DNA of 28,257 bases from JBBKWJ01 sp037968895 (GTDB taxonomy: Bacteria > Actinomycetota > Acidimicrobiia > Acidimicrobiales > SZUA-35), in NCBI GenBank assembly GCA_037968895.1, contig JBBKWJ010000309.1, positions 1-28,257 on the forward strand, in the 5' to 3' direction. The notes below the pieces were generated by a model. The model saw nothing but the letters and a program-made list of their open reading frames with translations, did no database searches and was not told the DNA's origin. Shown here one piece after another: positions 1-7,600 of this stretch. The stretch's first letter is position 1, and every line of letters begins with the position of its first letter. The position numbers and the translations under genes are program-made.

Positions 1-615
1 GGCGGCAAAGACGAAGTCAGAGACCAGGTCGATGCGGCAATCGCCGCCAATGATCTTCGCTGGGCGGTCGAAATGGCCAGTTGGCTCGTCCAGTGCGAGA
101 CCGATGCTGCCGGGCGGGCCGACGCTGGCGAGCCCGAAGACCGTGCCCGACTTGCGACCGCTATCCGCACCATCGGCCAACGAACTACCTCAGCCAACAT
201 TCGGAACTGGTGTCTGACACGGGCGCTCGAGCTCGACGGCCTGCTCGACCTCCGCCGCTTCCGAACTCATCGCATCTCAGAGGGAGCGGCTCTCGCGGTT
301 GCGCCAACCGAGTCGGTCAAGGCGTTACGGGTGGTCTACGACATTTCGGCTGCAGCCCCAGGGGTGTCCGAGCTCATCTGGATGTTCGGGGAAGGCGCAA
401 CCGTTGGCATGATCCAACGCAACGGGGTAGCCGTCGCCACCGACGGCACTGGTGACGCACCAACCATCTCACTCAGTCATCAGACATGGGCCATGCTCCT
501 CGGCGGCAAGCTCAGTTTGTCCGAGGCCCTGGCGTCTGGTGACGTCGTCGCCTCCGACGCCGACTTCACTCGAGCGTTTCTCGCCGCGTTCGACATCGCC
601 GGCTTCCACGCCTAG
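1..615 (+). CDS. Alkyl sulfatase-like protein, C-terminal part (5' end outside window)
   Basis: The frame is open from base 1, so the start lies upstream and only the last 204 residues are visible. The first ~75 residues resemble the helical dimerisation domain of SdsA1/BDS1-type metallo-beta-lactamase-fold alkyl sulfatases (a WAVEMASWLVQ helix, then TSANIRNWCLTRALELDG). Residues ~80-204 resemble the SCP2-like C-terminal domain of the same family (VYDISAAAPG, a WMF segment, and TISLSHQTWAMLLGG followed by the GDV turn). The Zn-binding catalytic domain would lie upstream and cannot be checked. Family members hydrolyse alkyl sulfate esters to alcohol and sulfate. The stop TAG (613-615) lies inside the palindrome that separates this gene from the convergent P450 gene. 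The family call rests on the two C-terminal domains only; substrate is unknown. Confidence 0.8.
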   Translation, partial: GGKDEVRDQVDAAIAANDLRWAVEMASWLVQCETDAAGRADAGEPEDRARLATAIRTIGQRTTSANIRNWCLTRALELDGLLDLRRFRTHRISEGAALAVAPTESVKALRVVYDISAAAPGVSELIWMFGEGATVGMIQRNGVAVATDGTGDAPTISLSHQTWAMLLGGKLSLSEALASGDVVASDADFTRAFLAAFDIAGFHA

Positions 616-703
616 CGCACCCAATTGGTGTCAGGTACCAGCGCATCAATGACGGGCACCGACAAAATGATGCGCTGGTACCTGACACCATGGTGATGCG
701 CTA
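613..703. repeat. Extended palindrome spanning both convergent stop codons; likely bidirectional terminator
   Basis: Bases 626-648 and 668-690 form a perfect 23-bp inverted repeat (core TGGTGTCAGGTACCA) around a 19-base loop. About the same centre (658), TAGCGCA at 613-619 pairs with TGCGCTA at 697-703; these outer arms contain the stop codon of the upstream gene and that of the convergent P450 gene. TGATGCGCT also occurs twice (668-676, 694-702), so alternative pairings exist. A stem of this size should terminate transcription from both sides. TTGGTGTCAG recurs in the palindrome at 21274-21304, suggesting a repeated genomic element rather than a one-off terminator. Confidence 0.85.
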
Positions 704-1927
704 GAGGGCGACGGGGAGGGACTTGAGGCCGCGGATGACGAACGTCGAGTGGTATTCGGGCTCATCAGTGAGGTGCAGTTTCGGTGCTCGGCCGACGATC
801 GCTCCGAGTGAGATCGCGATCTCTTGGCGGGCGAGCGGCGCACCGACGCAGAAATGGATCCCGCCACCAAAGCCGATGTGCGAGGGATCGGCCCGGCCAA
901 TATCGAAATCGTCTGGCATATCGAACCGGCGCGGGTCACGCTGAGCAGCACCGAAGAGCATTGCAATCTCATCTCCAACTGCAAGCTCTTGGCCCGCGAT
1001 CACGACGCCCTCTTCGAGGACAAACCGCTCAAACATCTGCAGTGGCGAGTCCCAACGCAGCAGTTCTTCGACCGCGTCGAACGGCCCGACTTCGCCTTTG
1101 ACGAGCCGCTGCCATTGGTCGGGGTGTTTCAGCAATGCACGGAAACCGTTGCCGAGCGTGTTGACAGTCGCCTCGTGGCCCGCTTCAAGCAACACCATCG
1201 TGGTCGAGATAATTTCAGCCTCCGTGAGCGTGTCACCCTCGTCCTCAACTTGCACGAGTGCTGAGACGAGAAGGTCGTCCGGATTTGCTCGCTTCTCCAC
1301 GATGAGTGTCTTCGTGTAGGCGATGTACTCGCCAGCAGCACGATTGGCCTGGGCCTTCACCTCGTCGGACGCCGTGAGTTCGTACATCTTGACGATGTCG
1401 TGAGACCAGTCCAGCAAGAGCTGAGTGTCTTCGCGGGGCACGCCAAGCATCGAACAGATGACTGCAACCGAGTAGGGCTGGGCGTAGTCGGCAACGAGAT
1501 CGAACGACCCCTTCTCGGCACACTCTTCGAGAAGTTCGTAGCAGTAGCCCTCGATCGAAGGGCGCAAAGCCTTGACGGAGCGTGGCGTGAACACTTTCGA
1601 CACGAGGCGGCGAAGTCGCGTGTGGTCGGGCGGTTCCAAACAGAGCAACGACCATTCCTCATGCTCGTGGAATTGCGACCATCGCTGGTCGGGATCGTCT
1701 CGACCGAACTCTTCATGGGAGTAGAGGTGGGAGTAGTCCCGGCCAAGCCGGCGGTCACGCAGTGCTTCTTGCACGTAGCGAAAGCGCGTAAGCATCCACT
1801 GGTTTGTGGCCGCATTCCAAAAGATCGGTGTCTCCTCACGCAGATCCGTCAGCACCGGGTATGGGTCGTTGATGAATGCCTGATCGCTCGGATCGAACCG
1901 GGCGATGAGTGCGTCGAGGTCGGCCAT
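701..1927 (-). CDS. Cytochrome P450
   Basis: A 408-residue soluble bacterial class I P450, full length for the family. Visible motifs: I-helix AGHEAT (249-254, with His-Glu where AGxDT is common), the ExxR pair E288/R291 in EELLRWDSP, and the haem loop FGGGIHFCVGAPLA with Cys360 as thiolate ligand. LEPPDHTRLRRLVSKVFTP (97-115) is the usual C-helix region. It should catalyse NAD(P)H-dependent mono-oxygenation through a ferredoxin and reductase, but neither is encoded here. The ATG at 1925-1927 lies 9 bases after the stop of the DinB-fold gene and has no well-placed SD, so the two are probably co-transcribed and translationally coupled. Substrate cannot be told; the acid-rich I-helix is seen in several actinobacterial steroid- or acid-hydroxylating P450s. 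Confidence 0.93.
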   Translation of the reverse strand: MADLDALIARFDPSDQAFINDPYPVLTDLREETPIFWNAATNQWMLTRFRYVQEALRDRRLGRDYSHLYSHEEFGRDDPDQRWSQFHEHEEWSLLCLEPPDHTRLRRLVSKVFTPRSVKALRPSIEGYCYELLEECAEKGSFDLVADYAQPYSVAVICSMLGVPREDTQLLLDWSHDIVKMYELTASDEVKAQANRAAGEYIAYTKTLIVEKRANPDDLLVSALVQVEDEGDTLTEAEIISTTMVLLEAGHEATVNTLGNGFRALLKHPDQWQRLVKGEVGPFDAVEELLRWDSPLQMFERFVLEEGVVIAGQELAVGDEIAMLFGAAQRDPRRFDMPDDFDIGRADPSHIGFGGGIHFCVGAPLARQEIAISLGAIVGRAPKLHLTDEPEYHSTFVIRGLKSLPVAL

Positions 1928-1936
1928 CCCTCGACG

Positions 1937-2476
1937 CTAGCCGGGAAGGTCTGACCTCACGTCGTGCACATGATGGACCGGGTCGTGAATCAGGTAGCGG
2001 GCGAAACTGTCGACGGTGAACGCGGCGCCATCGCTGCGGAACCCGGTGCGGTCCCATTGTTGGCCACTTACGCCATCGAAACGCGATGCCAGTGCCTCGG
2101 CCCACTCGGCTAGCTCGGCCGCCACTATGGCAGGGTCAGCCGAGTTGTAGTCCTTCTCGACGGCAGTCGTATCTTGATCCCAGTTGGGGTAACGAGGCCC
2201 TTCCTGATCGAGCATGAGGCCGAGCCGATAGTCATACAGCTCAAAGACGTCTCGCACGTGGAACCCATATTCGAGCGGCGACCACTTGTCGTCACGAGGC
2301 CGTGTTCGAAGCACGCTCTCATCGAGATCGAGCAGGGTCTGCCACTCCTGAGCGTTTTCCCTAATCCGGCGGCTGATGTCGCTTCTAGCCCATCCGGTTA
2401 CGTCGAACCCGCACTCGCCACAAGTGCGCTCGAGTACCCAGGTCCAATCCTTGTCGTCTGCAAATGCTCCAGCCAT
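1937..2476 (-). CDS. DinB-like four-helix-bundle protein
   Basis: 179 residues from the ATG at 2474-2476. The opening DDKDWTWVLERTCGECGFD block, the GFHVRDVFELYDYRLGLML helix (His73) and the C-terminal helix with IHDPVHHVHDV (His164, His168, His169, His171) fit actinobacterial DinB / mycothiol-dependent maleylpyruvate isomerase-like proteins, whose bundle binds a metal through three His. Such proteins are metal-dependent thiol transferases or of unknown function. A GTG 48 bases upstream (2522-2524) is a possible longer start. I prefer the ATG because the conserved N-terminus begins there and TAGCGT sits 7 bases before it. It is the first gene of a two-gene unit with the P450; whether it acts on the P450 substrate or product is speculation. 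Confidence 0.75.
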   Translation of the reverse strand: MAGAFADDKDWTWVLERTCGECGFDVTGWARSDISRRIRENAQEWQTLLDLDESVLRTRPRDDKWSPLEYGFHVRDVFELYDYRLGLMLDQEGPRYPNWDQDTTAVEKDYNSADPAIVAAELAEWAEALASRFDGVSGQQWDRTGFRSDGAAFTVDSFARYLIHDPVHHVHDVRSDLPG

Positions 2477-2483
2477 CTCGCAA

Positions 2484-2489
2484 ACGCTA
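2484..2489 (-). promoter_or_regulatory. Candidate -10 box (TAGCGT) of a leaderless transcript
   Basis: On the minus strand TAGCGT is followed by 7 bases and the ATG of the DinB-like gene, so transcription would begin at or within a base or so of the start codon. No SD sequence is present. The -35 region is not obvious. Confidence 0.45.
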
Positions 2490-2536
2490 GCCGCCCCGTC
2501 CACCGCCGCCCAGCGATTTTCCACGCCAAATAGTTC

Positions 2537-2577
2537 AGGTATCAGGTACGTGAAGTGTTGTAGGTGTCGGATACGTG
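2537..2577. repeat. Imperfect 16-bp direct repeat, 25-bp period
   Basis: AGGTATCAGGTACGTG (2537-2552) and AGGTGTCGGATACGTG (2562-2577) match at 13 of 16 positions. The first copy also matches the arm of the 613-703 palindrome (GGTGTCAGGTAC against GGTATCAGGTAC, 11 of 12). The pair lies upstream of the DinB-P450 unit, so it may be either an operator or a decayed copy of the palindromic element. Confidence 0.4.
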
Positions 2578-2590
2578 TGACATTTGCGCG

Positions 2591-2626
2591 GGAAGGCCAC
2601 CGACGAAGACGCCGGTGGCCGTTTCC
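2591..2626. terminator. Hairpin downstream of the secreted repeat-protein gene
   Basis: GGCCACCG (2595-2602) pairs with CGGTGGCC (2613-2620) across a 10-base loop, with flanking GGAA/TTCC extending the stem past a bulge. It lies 37 bases after the stop of the minus-strand gene. No strong U-tract follows on the minus strand, so termination strength is uncertain. Confidence 0.5.
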
Positions 2627-2662
2627 TTGGGGGGAGAGTTGAGGGAGTTCGTGGCGTAATCG

Positions 2663-3298
2663 TTAGGCATCGGGTCCGTCGTCGGCGGCGCCTGGACCAT
2701 GACCGTGACCACCGCGTCGGCCTTCGCCGCGCTCGGGAAGTTCGATGCCGGCTTCTTCGGCGAGATCACGAATCGATGTACCGTCGGCCTTGGCGGCTTC
2801 GAGCTCTTCAACGGTCATACCGAGCTTCTCGGCGAGCGCAGCCCGGCGGGTGGCCTGTGCCTCTTCACGAGTCATGTTCACTCGGTCAGTCACTCGCTCT
2901 TCAGCGTTTGCCAACTTCTCGGCCGCTTCAGCTTCGGTGAGGCCACCGTCGGCAACGTGCTCTTCGACGTGCTCGGTCATGTCGGCGATAATGGCGTCGA
3001 TAACCGTCTGGATGTCGACGCCTTGGGCGGCGGCGAGGTCAGCAACCGTCTGCCCTTCGGAGAGAGCGGTTCGTACCTCGTCTTGGGTGAGGCCGAGGAT
3101 TTCAGCAACAGCAGCGCCCTTGTCACCCCGTCCACCACGACCCTGACGGGCTGCGTCGTCGGGTGCGACTGTCGTGTCGTCGGTGACCGTTGTGTCGGTG
3201 CTGTCATCGGCGGTCTGTGCGTTCACGACCGTTGGGCCAAATGCGGCGCCAGCGAGGACAGCGGCGGAAAGTAGTCCGGTGGTATAGATCTTCTTCAT
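2663..3298 (-). CDS. Secreted protein with two copies of a short helical repeat
   Basis: 211 residues. The start is the ATG at 3296-3298, with GGAG (3305-3308) 6 bases upstream; an in-frame TTG at 3310 overlaps this SD and is rejected. MKK is followed by a hydrophobic stretch and a probable Sec signal peptide ending near VVNAQ (~28). Next come an Asp/Thr-rich linker, a glycine/arginine patch (GRGGRG) and a mostly helical body. A unit of the form LGLTQDEVRTALSEGQTVADL, then AAAQGVD, recurs as LGMTVEELEAAKADGTSIRDL, then AEEAGIE, near the C-terminus; it resembles segments in Firmicutes YckD/DUF2680-like exported proteins. The tail GRRGGHGHGPGA could bind metal or nucleic acid. No enzyme motif is seen. 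It is monocistronic. Direct repeats upstream resemble those near another secreted-protein gene at 24989-25624. Confidence 0.8.
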   Translation of the reverse strand: MKKIYTTGLLSAAVLAGAAFGPTVVNAQTADDSTDTTVTDDTTVAPDDAARQGRGGRGDKGAAVAEILGLTQDEVRTALSEGQTVADLAAAQGVDIQTVIDAIIADMTEHVEEHVADGGLTEAEAAEKLANAEERVTDRVNMTREEAQATRRAALAEKLGMTVEELEAAKADGTSIRDLAEEAGIELPERGEGRRGGHGHGPGAADDGPDA

Positions 3299-3367
3299 TA
3301 TTCGCTCCAATTAGTGGGAATGGACGCCGAGTCGTTCTCGACATGTTTCACACTCTGAAGGAGCGTC

Positions 3368-3406
3368 CTGAACCGAACCTGACCAGCTGACAACCTGTTC
3401 AGGTTG
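3368..3406 (-). promoter_or_regulatory. Direct and inverted repeats upstream of the secreted-protein gene
   Basis: On the plus strand CTGAACC (3368-3374) and CTGACC (3379-3384) start 11 bases apart, the helical spacing used by OmpR/PhoB-type regulators. They are followed by CAACCTG-TT-CAGGTTG (3391-3406), a 7-bp-arm palindrome that overlaps the stop codon of the VOC gene. The direct repeats lie ~70-85 bases before the ATG at 3298. This could be an activator site, with the palindrome a weak terminator for the upstream gene. Confidence 0.4.
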
Positions 3407-4088
3407 ACCGCACGTTGGATGGGAGCAGCCCGGTCAAGCTTGCCCGTTGAGACAGTTCGAGCCAGTCGCCGTCGGGGAACCGCACGAAGGATATGTACGC
3501 CGTCTCACCAAGCTTGACTGGGGCCAGCCCCTCAGTGAATCCAAGCCCGAGCAGACGGTCGTGTTCGGCCTCAACGTCAAAGATCTGAACCGTCAGGTAG
3601 CTGTATCCGACCACGTTGCGAGTCCCTGTCGGCGTCCGGCCAGGCTCAGCGACGAGCTGTATCAACGACTCGCCTAGCCGGAAGCGATCGGCACTCTCAT
3701 TGACGGCACTGAGCCCCTCAACCAAAAGATGGGCGGTGTGTCCCACGTCAGCCACGGCCAACAGCACCTCGGTCGCGTCGACACTTTCGAAACCGAAAGG
3801 AACGAGGGAGACGCGACAGCCATCAGGGCTTGTGAGTTCGCGAGGCTCCTCGATCGCAGCGGCAATCCGGAGCGCCCGGAGGCCCGTGGCCCCCGAAGCC
3901 AGCGGCGACCTCGCCGAGTTGAGTTTCAGCACTGCACCGTGGAGGCTGAGCCGATGTTGGTGCACGCCGCCACCCACCTTCAGAAGCTCTTCATACGGCA
4001 ACCCAATTTGCTCAGACCAGAACGCGAGATTCGGATCAAGGTTGTTTGTGAGGACACCACAATCGATGGCTGGCTTGGCGAGCAACAT
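3399..4088 (-). CDS. VOC-superfamily (glyoxalase/dioxygenase fold) protein
   Basis: 229 residues arranged as two beta-alpha-beta-beta-beta halves. The first opens with AIDCGVLTNNLDPNLAFWSEQIGLPYEE and carries VHQHRLSLHGAVLKL (His43, His45). The second begins around YSYLTVQIFDVEAEHDRLLGLGF and ends with SFVRFPDGDWLELSQ, where E211 is in the usual metal-ligand position. Members bind a divalent metal and act as lyases, isomerases, epimerases or extradiol dioxygenases. The ligand set here is not complete enough to choose an activity. The start is the ATG at 4086-4088, with a near-ideal TAGAAT -10 box exactly 6 bases before it and no SD. It is divergent from the MmpS-like gene. Confidence 0.8.
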   Translation of the reverse strand: MLLAKPAIDCGVLTNNLDPNLAFWSEQIGLPYEELLKVGGGVHQHRLSLHGAVLKLNSARSPLASGATGLRALRIAAAIEEPRELTSPDGCRVSLVPFGFESVDATEVLLAVADVGHTAHLLVEGLSAVNESADRFRLGESLIQLVAEPGRTPTGTRNVVGYSYLTVQIFDVEAEHDRLLGLGFTEGLAPVKLGETAYISFVRFPDGDWLELSQRASLTGLLPSNVRST

Positions 4089-4094
4089 GCGAGG

Positions 4095-4104
4095 ATTCTA
4101 GTGT
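4095..4104. promoter_or_regulatory. Overlapping divergent -10 boxes
   Basis: ATTCTAGTGT holds TAGAAT on the minus strand (4100 to 4095), ending 6 bases before the VOC ATG, and TAGTGT on the plus strand (4099-4104), ending 6 bases before an ATG at 4111. The two -10 boxes share two base pairs, so polymerase binding on one strand should exclude the other. Confidence 0.5.
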
Positions 4105-4110
4105 CCGCCC

Positions 4111-4128
4111 ATGAACCTAGACAGATGA
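4111..4128 (+). other. Five-codon leader ORF (MNLDR) before the MmpS-like gene
   Basis: ATG at 4111 is placed exactly as a leaderless start relative to TAGTGT (4099-4104). It reads five codons to TGA (4126-4128), then one codon gap to the ATG at 4132 in the same frame. It may be a leader peptide whose translation feeds re-initiation at 4132, or the feature may be chance. Confidence 0.3.
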
Positions 4129-4131
4129 CGA

Positions 4132-4614
4132 ATGGCGACAGACTTCTCACCTTTCGGTTCGATAGGCCGATGGGACCACATGCATATCGCCGCATCAGCG
4201 AAGCGTCTCGCCGCGGGAACCACCCTCGTCCTTGTCGCTCTATGGGCGTTCGCTCCTAAGGGGATGACCCCGAACCGAAGCGCAGAGACCGCGCTCCCGA
4301 GCCAAACGACCGACCCGAACCCGCAGGTTCTCGGCACGAATATCGAGGGCGTCGTGTTCCGAATCACAAGCGATACGGCGACTCAAGCCGGCCTCATGCT
4401 CGACATGGGCCAGGGCCCAACGTTGCAGGCTATCGATCTGCCGTACGTCGGCCGAGTCAGCCCCGACACCACCGTCGTTGTTGTAAACGCGACTACCGCC
4501 AAAAAGGCTGTGCTTCGCTGCACAGTTGAGCAGAACGACAAGATTCTCGTCGAGAAGTCTCGCGCTGAGAACGTCGAGTGCAGCGCATTACTAACGCCTG
4601 ATTCGACCGGTTAG
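4132..4614 (+). CDS. MmpS-like single-pass membrane protein
   Basis: 160 residues. A short cytoplasmic N-terminus, one membrane segment (residues ~26-42, LAAGTTLVLVALWAF), a Thr/Pro/Asn-rich linker, then a ~90-residue beta domain. The latter (GVVFRITSDTATQAGLMLDM, then VVVNATTAKKAVLRCTV and KILVEKSRAENVECSALL) has the layout of the extracytoplasmic MmpS domain of mycobacteria, including the late paired Cys (C129, C150). MmpS proteins partner MmpL RND exporters, but no mmpL is in this window. Family membership is inferred from pattern, not strong identity. An internal ATG at 4180 is an alternative start. The stop TAG shares bases TTAG with the stop of the convergent putA gene, leaving no room for a terminator. 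Confidence 0.55.
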   Translation: MATDFSPFGSIGRWDHMHIAASAKRLAAGTTLVLVALWAFAPKGMTPNRSAETALPSQTTDPNPQVLGTNIEGVVFRITSDTATQAGLMLDMGQGPTLQAIDLPYVGRVSPDTTVVVVNATTAKKAVLRCTVEQNDKILVEKSRAENVECSALLTPDSTG

Positions 4615-7600
4615 TTCGCCTCCGGCAGTACGTTGCCGAATCGGTGCAGGGTGCGAGAAATCGCCTGCTCCCGAACGTAGTTGAGTAGCTCGATTCGGCC
4701 GTTAGCAACGACCGGCATTGTGAGCAGCTCAACCCCAGACTGCGCCGCTGCTTTCCGAAGCTCAGTCGGCACCGTTCCGAGACACCGAACGCGCTCCGCA
4801 CCACCAAAGGTTGCGCCAAAGCTGGCGTCGCTGATCTCGTCGACACGGCTGAGCACCATCGGCACACCAGCCTGCTGCGCCGCATGCACACAACGTTGCA
4901 CTTCGACCTCGTTGGCACCATGTCCAACCCGTAGCACCATCTCGGGCAGCGGCCGATAGCGGAAGACGTTTGACTCGCAGAAGAGACCGGTGGGGTCGTG
5001 GTCTACACTAAACTCGTCGCGCCACCAACGCTCGTCGCTTGCCTTTGCTCGTGCCAACCATGCGTCGGACCGCTCGCTTGCGTCGCTCCAGTCGCCGAGG
5101 CGAAGCACATAGTTTGGCCCGCCCGCTTTCGCCCCCGGACCGATCGCCGACTGCTTCCAGCCACCGAAAGGCTGACGTTGCACGATCGCACCAGTAATCC
5201 CACGGTTTACATATGCGTTGCCAATCTCGACCCGGTCGAGCCAGTAGTCAACCTCAGCTGGCTCAAGCGTGTGGATTCCTCCGGTTAGGCCGAACGAGGT
5301 CGCATTCTGGATAGCGAGCGCTTCGTCGAGATCGCGAGCCCTCATCACTCCAAGCACAGGGCCGAAGCACTCGGTCTTGTGGAACCAGGAACCCTGCACA
5401 ACGCCGAGCCGCACGCCGGGCGACCACATCTGTCCGGCCTCGTCGAGGCGCTTCGGCTCCACCAACCACTCCTCCCCTTGCTCAAGGGTGGTGAGGGCTC
5501 GAAGAAGCTTGCCGATCGCCGGAGCAACGAGCGGGTTCATGTTGGTGGACAGCTCGTTTGCCGGGCCAACTCGAATACTCTCGACCGCATCTTTCAGTTG
5601 ACGTCGGAAACGCTCAGATTCATAGACCGGGCCGACACAGATAGCGAGACTTGCCGCCGAACACTTCTGGCCGCTGTGACCAAAGGCTGACGCCACCAGG
5701 TCGGCTACCGCCAGATCGATATCGGCGTTCGACGTAATGACCAGCGCATTCTTACCGCTCGTCTCGGCCAGCAGATTGAGTTCTGGTTTCCACGAGCGGA
5801 ATAGGTCTGCTGTCTCCAAGGCGCCTGTCAGAATCACGGCCGCCACATCGGGATGGGTGACGAGACGTTGGCCGACCTCGTTGTCTGGACAGCGCACGAA
5901 CTGCAAGACGTCAGTCGGAATACCAGCGGCCCAACACGCCTCCGCGATGAGTTCGGCGCAGCGTGGAGTTTCCGGAGCGGGCTTGAGAATGACCGAGTTT
6001 CCAGCGGCCAGAGCAGCCATGACTCCACCAGTCGGGATCGCGACAGGAAAGTTCCACGGCGGAACTACGACAACGACTCCGGCAGGAGTGAACGTGCCGC
6101 CCTCCCCCGGATCAAGCTCGACAGCACGGTCGGCGTAGTAGCGAGCGAAATCGATGGCCTCAGAGATCTCAGGGTCGGCCTGGCCGACTGTCTTCGAAGC
6201 CTCGTGCACCATGGCCGACACGAACACGCCACGATGTTCTGACAGTTTGTCTGCCACTTTAAGCAGCGCTTCTCGACGCACCGTGCCTGGGAGCGATGAC
6301 CAGCCGGTGAAGGCCCCTGTTGCGATTTCGACCGCCTGGTCAATGCCAGACAATTCGATCGTGAGAGGAGTGGACGGAGCCGAGCAATCGCCAGACACGG
6401 CAGCCTTAGCCCACTCCCGGTTGGCGGCAAGACGAGGGTCGGTATCCGGCTCGTTCACAAACACAGCTGAGGGGTCAGACGTGGTCAGGGCGACAAGACG
6501 GGTTTGTGTTCTGAACGGGGTCCTCGGCACAAGCTCGCGCCGTTCCATCGCATCGCGGAACCTCGACTCTTCTCGGACGAAGGCAGCGCTGCCTGGCGCC
6601 AGATCAAACAACGAATGAAGGAAGTTCTCGGGCGAAGCATTCTCTTCCAAGCGTCGGACCAGGTAGCTGATCGCCACGTCGAAGTCTTTGGGCGCCACGG
6701 CCGGCGTGTAGAGCAGCACGCCACCAGCATCAGCCTTGACCACCCGGCTCTGGGCTGGCGACATCCCCTGTAACATCTCAAACTCGACCCGGTCAGACAC
6801 ACCCCTTGACTCAGCAAGGAGGTGGGCAAACGCCACATCGAACAAATTGTGACTCGCCACTCCGATTCGCACGCCCTCAACGCGATCAGGACGCATCACC
6901 CAATCGAGACAACGCTTGTAGTTGGCGTCGGTATCGGCCTTTGAGCGGAAGGGCGCCTCTTCCCACCCATGGATGGCGGCATCGACGCGCTCCATCGACA
7001 GGTTGGCGCCCTTCACCAACCGAACCTTGATCTCCGCTCCCCCGGCTGACCGACGGCGGTTGGCCCACTCGACCAAGTGCTGCAACGCCTCGTACGAATC
7101 GGGAAGGTACGCCTGCAATACGAGTCCGGCGGTCAGCCCCAGAAACTCAGGCTCGTCGAGTATCGACGTGAACACCGCGATCGTCAGCGCCAAATCGCGA
7201 TACTCCTCCATGTCGAGGTTGATGAACGTCGGCGGCGTTGACGCCATCGCACCGGCAAACAGCCCTCGCAAACGCCCTCGAAGTCGTTCGCACTCCTCGT
7301 CGAATGCCCACGGCTCAAGTTGCGCGGCAATCGACGACAGTTTCACAGAGACATAGTCGATCTCGGGGTCGGCGATCATCGCCTCAGTAGCCGCAAGCCG
7401 CCGATCGGCTTCGCCATGCCCGAGCACGGCCTCCCCAAGCAGGTTCACGTTGACCCGGTAACCATCATCTCGGCTTTCCTGGAGATGCTTCTTCAGTGCG
7501 TCCAGGTCGCTATCGGCAACAAGGTGCCCGACCATCTGCCTCATCCGCTGCTGGGTGAGCGGCATGACGATGCGTGGGAGCTTGGGCGCAAGAAATGCAC

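Noticed and set aside
1400..1954. Plus-strand open frame of 184 codons opposite the P450 gene
   Set aside because: The P450 motifs on the minus strand are unambiguous; this is an antisense shadow.
2699..3274. Plus-strand open frame of 191 codons opposite the secreted repeat-protein gene
   Set aside because: The minus frame has a signal peptide, SD and internal repeats; the plus frame has no recognisable feature and arises from GC-rich codon bias.
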